This document shows, piece by piece, positions 43,801-54,358 of a stretch of 64,000 nucleotides of DNA. The position numbers and the translations under genes were made by a program. This DNA comes from Microglena sp. YARC. Its lineage: Eukaryota > Chlorophyta > Chlorophyceae > Chlamydomonadales > Chlamydomonadaceae. The notes beneath the pieces were generated by a model. That model worked only from the letters and a program-made list of their open reading frames with translations, did no database searches and was not told where the DNA came from. The stretch's first letter is position 1, and each line of letters opens with the position of its first letter. The stretch lies in contig CM039462.1 in NCBI GenBank assembly GCA_022414725.1, forward strand, positions 6,194,021-6,258,020, given 5' to 3'.

Positions 43801-46800
43801 TGCACAAAACTAGACTAAGCAATACTGCAACACACAACATTGCACAGCACTGCACAATACTACAACACACAATACTACAACACACTACACTGCACAAAAC
43901 TAGACTAAGTAATACTACAACACACAATACTACAACACACAATTCTACAACACACTAGATTGCACAATACTACACAGAACAATACTATGCTACACGATAC
44001 TACAACACACTACACTGCACAATACTTCACTACACTACACAATACTAAAACACACAACATTGCACAGCACTGCACAATACTACACTACACAATACTACAA
44101 CACACTACACTGCACAAAACTAGACTAGGCAATACTACAACACAAAATTCTACAACACACAAGATTGCACAATACTACACAGAACAATACTATGCTACAC
44201 AATACTACAACACACTACATTGCACAATACTTCACTACACTACACAATACTACAACATCGAACCGCACTGCACAATACTACACTACACAATACTACAACA
44301 CACTACACTGCACAATCCTACACAAAACAATACTATGCTACACAATACTACAACACACTACATTGCACAATACTTCACTACAACACACAATACTACAACA
44401 CACTACATTGCACAATACTTCACTACAACACACAATACTACAACACACAACATTGCACAATACTTCACTACAACACACTACATTGCACAATACTTCACTA
44501 CAACACACAACATTGCACAATACTTCACTACAACATACAATACTACAACACACAACATTGCACAATACTTCACTACAACACACAATACTACAACACACAA
44601 CATTGCACAATACTTCACTACACTACACAATACTACAACACACTACATTGCACAATACTTCACTACAACACACAATACTACAACACACAACATTGCGCTG
44701 CACAGCACTGCACAATACTACACTACACAATACTACACTACATTGCACAGCACTGCACAATTCTACACTACACTAAACATAACCACACTAAATAAAACTA
44801 CTGTATACCAAACAATACGATAACACACTACATCGCACAGCACTGCACAATACTACACTACACAATACTACACTACATTGCACAGCACTGCACAATACTA
44901 CAACACACTAAACTAAACATAACTACACTAAATAAAACTACTATGTGCCAAACAATACGATAACACACTACATTGCACCACATCGCACCGGACTAAAATA
45001 AAGTAAATCAAACTTAGCTCAACTACACACACTATCCCACCACTCATGTATGCATGACCTGTCCCCATCCCATCGTCGCACTAAACAATACTACTAGTCA
45101 CACTACTTCAACGCATTACACCGCACCTCACTAAACTAAGCCAAGCCAGACTTATCTAAACTACAGATACTATCCTACACACACAAACTACACCCAACTA
45201 CACGCACACTAGCACACGCACACGTATACACACAAACTAAACGACACACGCTATCCTACACAGACAAAATACACAGAACTACACACACACTAACACACAC
45301 ACACAAGGACAAACATACACACACTAACTAAACGACACACACTATCCCACCTCTCACCTAGGCATGACCTGTCCCCTCCCCATCGTCGCCCCCCGCCATA
45401 TGACAACCCAAGGCGGCCTCTGTCCCCACCCCCACGAGGACACTTTGACCCAAGACGCCCTCTGTCTCCCCCCCACCGAGGCCCCCCACCCGGAGAGCCA
45501 CGCCACTTAAACCCATATGACCGGGAACCCAACTACCCACCCGGGTATGATAGATACCCCAGGGATCTGGGGCCCATGGACAGGGGACCCCCTTTGAGAG
45601 GTACGCAGGACTCACACTCAACACACTCTCAACACTCTTGACCAGTCCTGCCTGCCATTGTAGTCAGGCCAGGGGATCCCTTCTGAGTGGTAGGTAGGAA
45701 TCTAGCAACTTCTTTACACACTTGAAAGACAGTACACAGTCCTGCCTGCCATTGTAGTAAGGCCAGGGGACCCCTTTCGAGAGGTAGGTAGGAATCTAGC
45801 AACTTCTTTACACACTTGCAAGACAGTACACAGTCCTGCCTGCCATTGTAGTAAGGCCAGGGGACCCCTTTCGAGAGGTAGGTAGGAATCTAGCAACTTC
45901 TTTACACACTTGAAAGACAGAACACAGTCCTGCCTGCCATTGTAGTAAGGCCAGGGGACCCCTTTCGAGAGGTAGGTAGGAATCTAGCAACTTCTTTACA
46001 CACTTGAAAGACAGTACACAGTCCTGCCTGCCATTGTAGTAAGGCCAGGAGACCCCTTTCGAGAGGTAGGTAGGAATCTAGCAACTTCTCCACACACTTG
46101 CAAGACAGTACACAGTCCTGCCTGCCATTGCAGTAAGGCCAGTGGACCCCTTTCGAGAGGTAGGTAGGAATCTAGCAACTTCTCCACACACTTGCAAGAT
46201 ACAGGCCTCACTATAATGGCAGACAGTACACAGTACTGTCTACAACTTCTCCACTCACTTGCAAGATACAGGCCTTACTATAATGGCAGACAGTACACTG
46301 TCCTGTCTGCCATTGTAGTAAGGCCTCAACATGCTACTGTAGATTCGACACTCTTGATCACACCTCAACACACCAGATCAAACTTCAGCGCAACTCCCCC
46401 CCCCCCCCCCCCCCCCCGAACTCCCCCATCACACTCCCCCCTCCTCCCATCCCCACCACACACACCACCCCTCACCATCACCCACCCACCCTCACCCACC
46501 CTTCTATGTGCAGGACCTTACGATCGTGGCCCTGCTGCGTACATGGCCCTGGACCCATACGACCGGCGGCCAGGCTTCCCCATGGGTATGGCTGACCTAC
46601 CCCCACGCTACGGCCCCTACGACAATGTCCGAGGCATCTCCCCTCACCACCGAGGCCCCATGCGCTCCCCGCCACGCGGCATGCGTTCCCCCCCCCGGGG
46701 CATGCGCTCCCCCCCTCGCGGGCCCATGCGCTCCCCTCCTCGAGGCCCCATGCGCTCCCCTCCTCGAGGCCCTATGCGCTCCCCCCCTCGAGGCCCTATG

Positions 46801-48580
46801 CGCTCCCCCCCACGCGGTCTCATGCGCTCTCCCCCCCGGGGCATGCGCTCACCCCCTAGGAGCATGTTCTCCCCACCCCCGCTAAGATCAGCACGGTCTC
46901 CTCCCCCTCGGGGAGGGGGGCTCCGTTCGCCGCTGAGACGCATGCACTCCCCTCCCCGGGGTCCCATGCGCTCCCCTCCCCGAGGTCCCATGCGCTCCCC
47001 CCCAAGCGGCCCCATGCGCTCCCCACCCCGGGGCCCCATGCGCTCTCCCCCAAGGGGTATGCGTTCATCCCCTAAGGGCATGCTTTCACCCCCCCGGGGC
47101 ATGCGCTCCCCTCCACGAAACATGGGGCCACCTGTGGGCTTCAGAGGAAACCAGAGCCGCCCCCACTCCCCCCCCCTCGACATATGATGGGCCCCCCCAG
47201 TGGAGACGGGTACGGCGCTCCCCCCTCCCACCGGCAAGGGCGTGGGCCCATGAACCCCCCTCCCACCCGAGGTATGACTCCCCCCTTGCCGCCGCTGAGA
47301 AACAACAGCGGCCAGGGTTTAGGGGGTGATGAGGACCCCCGGCGCGCCCCCATGCAAAGCAGCCCTCACGATCCTCGCAACCCCCACGACCCTCGCAGCC
47401 ACGCTGGGATGGACAAGGGCCCCCCCTCGCACCTCTTCGACGGGCCCCCAGGGGGCTTTGGCCATACCATGGGGGCAGGCCCTGGAGGGATGAGGGGCGG
47501 AGGTGCAAGCGGCACGTCCACATGGGAGGGCAAGGAGGAAAGGTACGCTCCTAGTGAAATGAAAAGTAATGATAACGCCTGGTGGGGCGTGGTATTAAGG
47601 GAACCCTGTCTTACGGCAGCAGGGAACAGCTGCTACTTTACCTGGACAAAGCTACCATGGCGGTTGACAGGGACCGCGAACACTTCAGCGAACCCATGGG
47701 GATTCCAACCCGTTCCCAGTGTAGTTGTTACAGCGAGAAATAGGAACAAAGGCGGTACTAGGCAGTACTCTGACTACACCATCTGGGAGCATGGCTGCAA
47801 TAGAAATCTAACAAACTGCTAACTGATTAAGAAACCAGATATAAGATTAACCTAATCAGATTGGCAACTGGCTGAGAAAGTAGGAAGGACTACAACTATC
47901 CCCCCCCACCCCCACCCCGCCCACTACCCACAACTCACCACGACCCCCCACCCCCATCCCCACCCACTACCCACCCCTACCCACAACTAAGTACTAAAGC
48001 TGAACCTCACCTTATCTACAGGTACGCTCCTAGTCACCAGCCTAATCACCAGCCTATGGGCACTGGCCCTGCCCCTGTGGCCAACGATCTCCCCTCCCGC
48101 GGGGGGCTGATAGCATGTGGGGGGGCAATCGCAGGGGGGCTGGCAGCATTGGTGGGGGGACCCTAGAGCCGGTGGGGGGGGGGACCCCAGATCCCCGAGC
48201 GGATCCACCATGAATGGCTCCGCCCTGTCCCCGGTGCCGAGCAACGGCCCGATGGCCCCCCCAACGGGGGCGGCGCCAACCACCATGGAGGAGCCCTGTC
48301 CGCTGCAGGCAGTGCACGTGCGACCATGGAGTCCATAGCAGCAGAGTACGGCATCGCCCGGTATGAAGAGGACGATAAGATCTGGTACTACCTGGACCCA
48401 GCAGCCTGCACCCAGGGTCCCTGCAGCATCAAGCAATTCAAGGAGTGGCTCTCCTACTTGTCCAAGGACCCCCTATATAAGAGGGAGCATGAGCAGTTCT
48501 GCCAGGTAGAGATCTGGCAGGATGGTATGCGGAATAGGATTCCCCTCCCTAACTTGGTCCCTTCAGCAGCACGGATGTAG
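37378..48580 (+). CDS. Arg/Ser/Pro-rich protein with C-terminal GYF-like domain (6 exons)
   Basis: Exons 37378-37859, 38386-38511, 40424-41155, 45362-45600, 46514-47542 and 48022-48580; every junction is phase-compatible (2,2,2,1,2) with GT-AG ends. Total about 1,055 codons. In order: acidic Ala/Glu-rich N terminus; Gly/Ala linker; Ser/Arg/Lys-rich region with RRSRSPEKGERKR; Pro/Arg region with PRRPLSPPP motifs; about 20 copies of an R-S-P-P-R-G-(P)-M unit; then a domain with KIWYYLDP, QGP, an F-K-E-W helix and VEIWQDG, matching the GYF fold pattern (W-Y-x-D-P, Q-G-P, W). GYF domains bind proline-rich peptides, and together with SR-type sequence this suggests RNA processing or chromatin work (inference). 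Four frame breaks fall in or beside G or C runs (about 47168, 48101, 48118 and 48247). Start is the first ATG in the frame. Confidence 0.7.
38386..38511 (+). CDS. GYF-like gene, exon 2
   Basis: 126 bases from a strong pyrimidine tract and acceptor TACTAG|GGCTGG to donor CCAGGAG|GTACGC. Phase 2 on both sides. Encodes a Gly/Ala-rich stretch ending KSDARDEGKAR. Confidence 0.65.
38512..40423. other. GYF-gene intron 2
   Basis: Holds a four-copy 66-bp repeat at 39457-39720 (ATGGGTTTGAAATTCAAACT), a CCAACTCTGGGCTGCTTGCT dispersed copy near 39780 and GGAACTGTCAAAATAG repeats at 40010-40290. Ends in a CTCCTCCTC tract and CTTGCAG. Confidence 0.6.
40424..41155 (+). CDS. GYF-like gene, exon 3 (Ser/Arg/Lys-rich)
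   Basis: Acceptor CTTGCAG|AGAG preceded by a CTCCTCCTC tract; donor GACGCAG|GTGAGA. 732 bases, phase 2 on both sides. Dominated by Ser, Arg, Lys, Asp and Gly (RS-like), ending with a Pro-rich RSPPRRPYSPPPPRPGR. The exon end with its donor is repeated three more times downstream at about 154-bp spacing. Confidence 0.75.
41156..41640 (+). repeat. About 154-bp tandem array carrying the exon 3 end and 5' splice site
   Basis: Donors at 41156 (real), 41310, 41464 and 41617. Each extra copy has TATCAG|CCCCCTA-like sequence before a short exon-like stretch (GGCCTTAC...GACGCAG), so the copies resemble mini-exons. Confidence 0.85.
42259..42446. mobile_element. hAT-like MITE in a GYF-gene intron
   Basis: 188 bp, tips TAGGGATCGGCA / TGCCTATCCCTA; flanking octamers TTTATTTC and GTTATTTC match 7 of 8. 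Core of ATCATATGATATC palindromes like 2819-2970. Confidence 0.7.
43740..44990. repeat. 1.25-kb CACAATACTACAACACACTA satellite
   Basis: AC-rich short-unit array in the GYF-gene intron. Thr/His/Tyr-rich and Cys/Val-rich frames up to 287 codons are by-products. Confidence 0.9.
45362..45600 (+). CDS. GYF-like gene, exon 4 (Pro/Arg-rich)
   Basis: Acceptor CTCACCTAG|GCAT, donor TTGAGAG|GTACGC. Enters in phase 2 and leaves in phase 1, matching both neighbours. There is no in-frame ATG near its start, so it is easily missed. Encodes two PRRPLSPPP repeats and a Tyr/Pro/Asp-rich stretch (PYDREPNYPPGYDRYPRD). Its 3' end and donor are copied six more times downstream. Confidence 0.7.
45601..46215 (+). 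repeat. 94-bp tandem array carrying a 5' splice site
   Basis: Donor-like GT positions 45690, 45784, 45878, 45972, 46066 and 46160 lie exactly 94 bp apart; the real donor of exon 4 is at 45601. Each copy repeats the end of exon 4 (GGACCCCTTTCGAGAG|GTAGG). Confidence 0.9.
46396..46417. repeat. Poly(C) run, 22
   Basis: In the intron before exon 5; contributes a strong pyrimidine-rich stretch. Confidence 0.9.
46514..47542 (+). CDS. GYF-like gene, exon 5 (RSPPRGPM repeats, one frame break)
   Basis: Acceptor TATGTGCAG|GACC restores a Gly codon in phase 1; donor GAGGAAAG|GTACGC leaves in phase 2. Encodes GPYDRG..., then about 20 tandem units of the type MRSPPRGP, then a Gly/Pro/Met-rich segment. 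The frame shifts at a run of nine Cs near 47168-47176: upstream it runs to TGA at 47185, downstream it resumes from ATG 47184. A single-base homopolymer error would explain it. Confidence 0.65.
47562..47725 (-). repeat. tRNA-derived SINE inside the last GYF-gene intron
   Basis: Reverse-complement SINE. Its 3' tail GGCGTTATCATTAC lies next to the 15-bp direct repeat that bounds the intron on the donor side; the head carries a degenerate B box near 47700. Confidence 0.65.
48022..48580 (+). CDS. GYF-like gene, terminal exon with GYF-like domain
   Basis: Acceptor ATCTACAG|GTACGC, phase 2. Starts RYAPSHQPNHQP; Gly/Trp/Pro-rich sequence follows in which the plausible frame changes near G runs at 48101 and 48118 and a C run near 48247. 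The GYF-like domain occupies about 48350-48565 (IARYEEDDKIWYYLDP, then QGPCS, then FKEWLSYL, then VEIWQDG). Stop TAG at 48578. The Gly-Tyr-Phe signature itself is not intact, so the family call is by the W-Y-x-D-P...Q-G-P...W pattern. Confidence 0.6.
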
Positions 48581-49649
48581 CTCAGTTAGGTGGTAGGATG
48601 GTTTACGGGATATAGGACACCTCTCCCCCCCCCCCCTGCACCAACTCTGGGCTGCCCACCGTCTTACACTTCCAAGCCCCCCCGTGCGATACCCACGGAA
48701 ACCAGGGAGCAAACTAAGCGGGTGGGAAGATGCGTTAGTATGTCGCTTGGACTGGGTTAGGGAGGATTACCAAGTACGCGCTTGATCCACTTAATTTATT
48801 TGACCATGGCACCATAGCCTTGGATCATGCCATAGTATCCCCCCTATATTATTGCTGTGTTATAGACATAGCCGTTTTTTTGTAGCTAAGGGATTCATGG
48901 AACTGTCTTCTCATCACATTACAACTCAAACCAACAGGGGATCAAACCTATATTATTGCTGTGTTATAGCCCCGTTCTCAGAATATATTGATCAGCATAA
49001 GCAACATTTTGGAGGTCTGGGCCAGGGTACTTCCATTGACCAAATTGGCCAGCGCTTCAGCGCACTTGAAAAAAACACTGCGCTTTGTAGCGCAAAAATT
49101 GCTTGCTGCGCCCACGGGTGTGCAAACAACTGTGCGAAATGCGCTGTGGGGCTCAAAAAGGCAGCGCGCAAAAGCGCGCGCTTGGAAGTATCCTGGTCTG
49201 GGCACCTCCTGATGGCACTGATGGCATTGGTCTGAGTTTGGGGGTAACCATATCGGTTCAAGGGGATTTCCCTTTGCATCCTGCAATAGTTGGATTCGGG
49301 TTACTTCAGGAGGGCCCCCAGCTCTGCTGCCTGAGACACAACCAATTGTATAGCCTGCGTCCAGCGACGCAACGGACCCTTCCTTTTGGTCAACGAACCC
49401 TCCCCATGTTGCGTCCTGCGACGCAACAGACCCTTCAACGTTGCTGCGACGGAGGACGCAGCGTCCTGAACAACCTTGGTTGGAATGATACATGGTTTGT
49501 CAGCCATTCTGGACTGCGCACCATCTACCAATTGATGGGTTGGACTGGATTGTTACATGGTTTTGCGGCAAACCAATGGCTGCACACCATCTTCCAATTC
49601 CTTGTCCCCCCATGCGATACCCAAGAAAGCCATGGAGCATACTAAGCAG

Positions 49650-49945
49650 ATGCATGTATGTATGTTACAGTCCAGGGGTAGGCCAAATAGGCAAAGGGAC
49701 TAAGCAGATGTACGTATGTATGTTACAGTCCAGGGGTAGGCCAAATAGGCAAAGGGACTAAGCAGATGTACGTATTTATGTTACAGTCCAGGGGTAGGCC
49801 AAATAGGCAAAGGGACTAAGCAGATGTATGTATGTATGTTACAGTCCAGGGGTAGGCCAAATAGGCAAAGGGACTAAGCAGATGTATGTATGTATGTTAC
49901 AGTCCAGGGGTTGGCCAAATAGGCAAAGGGACTAAGCAGATAAGA
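49650..49945. repeat. 58-bp tandem array of a dispersed repeat
   Basis: Five copies at exact 58-bp spacing (TTACAG at 49665, 49723, 49781, 49839, 49897) of the unit containing GTTACAGTCCAGGGGTAGGC. Confidence 0.9.
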
Positions 49946-51954
49946 CAGTTAATAGATTTTCCGGTTTGTGAGGCGTATTAGTTGACATCATCAACGCTTC
50001 CTGCGCCCAAATCTAAGTTTCGTGGGCCAAAATCATGTGTTTGAAGCGTTAATAAAACGATCATAACTCACGAGACTTAATATATGTTTGAAACGGAACA
50101 GACCCTCCAAAATCTGTGCTGGACTTTGTATTTACTAGTGAGTTGAATTGCACAGCCTATGAATTACAAATAGCCTATTCACATATTATGATTTATGAGC
50201 CTCGTTATGTATTAATAGCACATGGTTGTAGACATGTCAGTTATTTGATCCCAAAGAAGCCCAGACCGCATCGCGGGGTGGGTCTTCAGGGTGGGGACCA
50301 GACCGCATCTCAGGGTGGGCCTTCCAACAATGTGAGGAGGCCCATGCTAATGCAATGGATGGACACATTGATTGAATTTGAACTGTTACAGGGTTCTTGT
50401 GCCAACTCTGGGCTCCTCACCGTCTGCATATCAAAGTCCCCCCGTGCGACACCCACGGAAATCAGGGAGCACAGTAAGCAGATAATACAGTTTAAAAAAG
50501 AGTCCAAGTCGTCGGACAGGTGTCCTGTCCAGAACAACTTGAATTTGAACTTGGTTTTATAGCTTCAGCCAGCAATTTGGCTGCTCGCCGTCTTCGGCAA
50601 TAAACAAGTGTTACCAGGAAAATGTAAATCGAACAAATTACTTTGTTTTATTAATTGTACAACTGGATTGAGCAAAGCACGTTGAATTGTTACAGACTCG
50701 TGCGATGGGTGCTTAATTCTTGAACTTGAGCTTGGTATCGTAGCTCAAGCCAGCAATTGTGCTGCTCGCCGTCTTTGGGTGCAATTAATTACAAATGGAA
50801 ATATAATCAAGACAATAAAGAATATAAGCATTCTTATCAAAAATGAAAATTGGAAATGGAATTCTCATATCACAAGCAGGGTTGTTCAGAACGCTACGTC
50901 CTGCGTCGCAGACTTCAGTGGGTTTGTTGCGTTGCGGGACGCAGGATACCGGTCGGTTCTGGGTCGGTTGCGTCCCAGGACGCAGGCTATGAAATTGGTT
51001 GCGACTCAGGACGCAGAGCTGGCCAGCTGGGGATCCTCCTGAACAACCCTGATCACAAGGGCTCGCTAGTCGCTACCTCTTTAAAACCTAACCGTTCACC
51101 CTAGATGGCAGTCAATGCCAGCGCGGCAGAGTGCGCGCAGAGTAATATCTTCCTATTCCTCGTTCGAAGGAATTATCATATCACAAGGGCTCTCTACCCC
51201 TGGAAAACCTAATTGGAAATTTGTACGAGCTGCCGCATGACGTGAGATATTTTTATCTAAATATACTTGATCCAATCTCTTCATACATGCATGGATAAAG
51301 AGGTAGCTTCGCACGATCTTCCTCTAATGGATTGCAGATCAGATAATGTAAAGGAATCATTTTGCTCTCAGATTCGGAAATCAGGTTCTGGTCTGTTCTG
51401 GTACTTAATTCTCGAGTTCAGCAAGGCTTCGCCAGAACATTAAAAAACCACATTATATTCATCTTGCACGGTATCATAATCACAGAGGGCATACTCGATC
51501 ACTCTAATGGGCATTGGGTCGCTTCCATCTATCAGTTTCCACCTTCGGGTAGTGGGAGAAATTTCTGAGTACAGACATATTACGAACCACCTTGTGGGGT
51601 AGGTCTATGATGAGATAAGAAAGCTTCTCTGGTTTGCCACTCTCGTCCCATGAAAACGACATTCAAGTATGGTCCACAGCATTCTTCCTTCCTAGTGATC
51701 CAGAGCTTTCATCTCCATACTTAATCTATATATATAAAGAAGTCGTGGTCGTGGTCGTGGTCGCGGTGGTCGTGGTGGTGTCATCGCGTAACCGACTTAA
51801 CCAACTTCCCGCCCAGCCAATTCACGCCCAGCCAATTCACGCTTTTAATCCCTCCTGCTTCAACTTCTGTCTGATTGGCCTCCTTCGAATTCTGCCTTAT
51901 GTATGTTTGTGGGCGGGGGTACATGGTTGGGTGGGGGTGGGGGCGGAGATAACT

Positions 51955-51957
<3 letters not shown>

Positions 51958-51988
<31 letters not shown>
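51958..51988. repeat. Poly(G) run, 31
   Basis: Uninterrupted G run in a GT/GGGT-rich stretch. Confidence 0.9.
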
Positions 51989-51989
<1 letters not shown>

Positions 51990-52257
51990 GTAAGGTGGTG
52001 TTTGTGTGCTTGTGGGTGCACAAGGGAGACCATCGCATCATTCGTGAGAGTAGGTGTGGCCACCGGCCACACGGGCTACCGTACTAGTAAAAATAAAAAT
52101 AAATAAACAGAATAAATCTTAACTTCCAAGATATGTCACAATGACACTTCTAAGGACGTAGGGAACCGGCTCGTATCTCCTTACTTAACGGTATCTGAAC
52201 AAGCTGCTCAAAAAGATCGGCTGACATCATCACATGATCATGTCTAGTGCTGTCACC

Positions 52258-52555
52258 TATCAGCTTGGATAACACTCCGGAGAGTGGTTTTTGTGTGTGC
52301 AGCACGCCAATCTATAAATGCGGAGACGAGAATAAGTTACAAGCACAGGAGACCCATTAAGGGGCACCAGTGGAGGAAAGGGGGCGATAGCCTGGAACCT
52401 GATCAGGGTACAGGCTAGACAGCGCGTGTCAGAAGAACCGATGACGCAGTCAACAGGAAGCTGACATAGTACTGTCAGGACCGATAGTTCTAAGGGAGTA
52501 CACAAGGAGTCACCAAGACATAAAACAAGCGAGAGCACCGCTATTCATGCTGATA
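52258..52555. repeat. Left terminal repeat of the 52-55 kb element
   Basis: 298 bp, starts TATCAGCTTGGATAACACTC and ends TTCATGCTGATA. It shares ATAACACTCCGGA with the end of the copia LTR at 30.2 and 35.0 kb. Confidence 0.8.
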
Positions 52556-53035
52556 CTCCACCTATGACGCAGGTGACATACAATACTAGTACTCCACCTA
52601 TGGCACTGGGGACATAGAACCATAAACTGGTAGGAAACAAAAATTATTAAGGAACGGCGGAAAAACAGGAAACCAGAAGAAAGCCTTGTCTAAAATAAAA
52701 GGATGAGAAAGGATGAACCAAAAACCACTGTAGTACTCCGAAAATGTAGCAGCAAAAAACTTGGGTCATACCGAGCTGAGCTGAGACCAAAATGGAAATG
52801 TAACCATCCATGGTAAGCGCAAAAATACTAGTCATCCAGAATAGTAGGCACCAAACCAGAAAATCACAGGTAGGCCAAACAGAAATCAATCCTAATACCA
52901 AAGGAAGGGGAACAACGGTGACTGAAAGAACCGAGAACTTAACCTAAAGAGAAGACTGAAAAAATCGTATATCAAAGTTGGGGAACAACGGTATAGAAAA
53001 CCCGATCCGGGAATAGGAACCTAACGCCAATCAAT

Positions 53036-53056
53036 TACATTACATTACATTACATG
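53036..53056 (-). repeat. LINE 3' tail microsatellite (ATTAC units)
   Basis: Four ATTAC units on the plus strand (TGTAA on the LINE sense strand), about 250 bases beyond the LINE stop codon, where many LINEs end in short tandem tails. Confidence 0.5.
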
Positions 53057-53311
53057 TTAAAGTCTACTTGACACCGCGAGGGTGTATGAGACTCAGTGCT
53101 TTAAACAAAAAGAAAAAGCACCCACAAAGCAAAAAACCCCATTACATCAGGGGTGTGTCGAGGACAAACAAACCAAACTCCCAACCACCGTTTTGGTGGC
53201 GTAGGTATTAAACCCCTTAGAGCCGGACCCAGATCTCAACCACTTACAGTGGCGGAGGTAAGAAGCTAACAAATGAGAAGTCACAAGAAGAAGAAAAAAA
53301 AGGATGATAAA

Positions 53312-54358
53312 TTACGGTGCCACTAAGCAGTCCAGGGTTTCCTGTCTTGCTCTTCTACAAGTAGAAAGATAGTCGGCTAGGTTGCTCCAAAAAGACTTAG
53401 TGCCATTTCCATTCATAAAGGTTCTGAATGTGGAATCGCAGAATTCCACATTCCATACGGTTAAGTTGGTATCCTCATGGACATGCCTATAAATATCTGT
53501 AAACAGCTTCTGGTAGCGGAGGCGAATATCATTATAAAAAGGGCACTCAAACATATGCATTTCATCCTCAGGTTTTTGGAACCCACACATTTGACAGTGT
53601 CTCATTGAGCGAGGGATGTGTGCTCTATCCACCACCCTCATTCTTTCTGTGTTCAGCCAATGGGAACCCATTCTAAACTGTGCTATAGAACGAATCTGAT
53701 CCTGCTTATGTAAGGCGGATGTAAAGGGAATCAAGCCATTCTCATCATTGCTGTTGGCTGCGAACCATTTTTGGTATCGGAGGCGTTTAAAGCCAACCCT
53801 TCTCTCATCAGGGATGTCTCTAACTGCATTGGTGTCACTTGGGTACTTAAACCTCCATGACTCAAAAACTTCAGACATAATACCTTTGACATCGACAGCC
53901 TCCAAAATGTTGATGTTTTTACTGGATCCTAGCTTGTGGAGAGCACAACGCAAGTCATGAACCCAGCCAGTGTTGGAGTCAAAAGATTCCTCAAGAGCCA
54001 TTCTAATGAGATCCTCAGGTTCTTTATGTATGGTCTTGTTCCAGAAGCGCAAAGCTTGTTTAAGCCAAGCAAAACACAACGGGGTTCTACCCAGCTCCTC
54101 CATGATAATATTAGATGTAGTAGATTGGCAAACACCCAACATTTGTTTAAGTATACCTCTATGCCATTTCTCACAAGCATGGTCATTTGAGATAAGTGTG
54201 TTGTTCAGAATAGAAGGAGCCCACACCTCACAGCCAAAATTCAGGATAGGTTGTACAAGAGAATCAAACAGGTGGGTGAGAATATCAATATTGTACAATG
54301 ATAACCAAAGAGACGGATTGAAATATCGTGTGAGCGCAGCACACGAGAGAATCAAAGC
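53312..54358 (-). pseudogene. LINE ORF2 C-terminal part, 5' truncated
   Basis: 347 codons. The frame opens after a TAG at 54359-54361 and starts without ATG, so the 5' end with endonuclease and RT palm is missing. Visible: the LINE post-RT pattern (LFDSLVQPILNFGCEVWAPS; ILKQMLGVCQSTTSNIIMEEL; RFWNKTIHK) and a C-terminal zinc-finger-like motif (CQMCGF...HMFEC). Stop TAG at 53312. The 3' side carries an ATTAC microsatellite tail at 53036-53056. Nested in the terminal-repeat element. Confidence 0.75.

Larger units (their letters stand above)
48581..52252. repeat. Dispersed repeats; no gene recognised
   Basis: Copies: CCAACTCTGGGCTGC (48640, 50400), a GACGCA family reverse copy (49300-49480) and forward copy (50875-51055), the 58-bp array, GCCAGCAATTTGGCTGCTC (50560, 50750), and at 51080-51720 a stretch related to 28.4-29.1 kb that reads SFSWDESGKPEKLSYLIIDL on the minus strand. 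Confidence 0.5.

Noticed and set aside
43960..44823. 287-codon Thr/His/Tyr-rich frame and overlapping 203- and 191-codon frames
   Set aside because: All are readings of the CACAATACTACAACACACTA satellite in different phases; no unique sequence or splice context.
45714..46211. Series of 60-71-codon minus-strand frames with LLDSYLPLERGPLALLQWQA
   Set aside because: Repeated readings of the 94-bp array; that DNA is the duplicated exon 4 border on the other strand.
46644..47237. 197-codon minus-strand Gly/Arg/Met-rich frame opposite exon 5
   Set aside because: Shadow of the RSPPRGPM repeat; the plus strand has matching splice phases and neighbouring exons.
53036..53056. LINE ATTAC tail as the partner of the SINE TTATCATTAC tail
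   Set aside because: The LINE sense strand ends in TGTAA units, the SINE sense strand in ATTAC; orientations do not agree.
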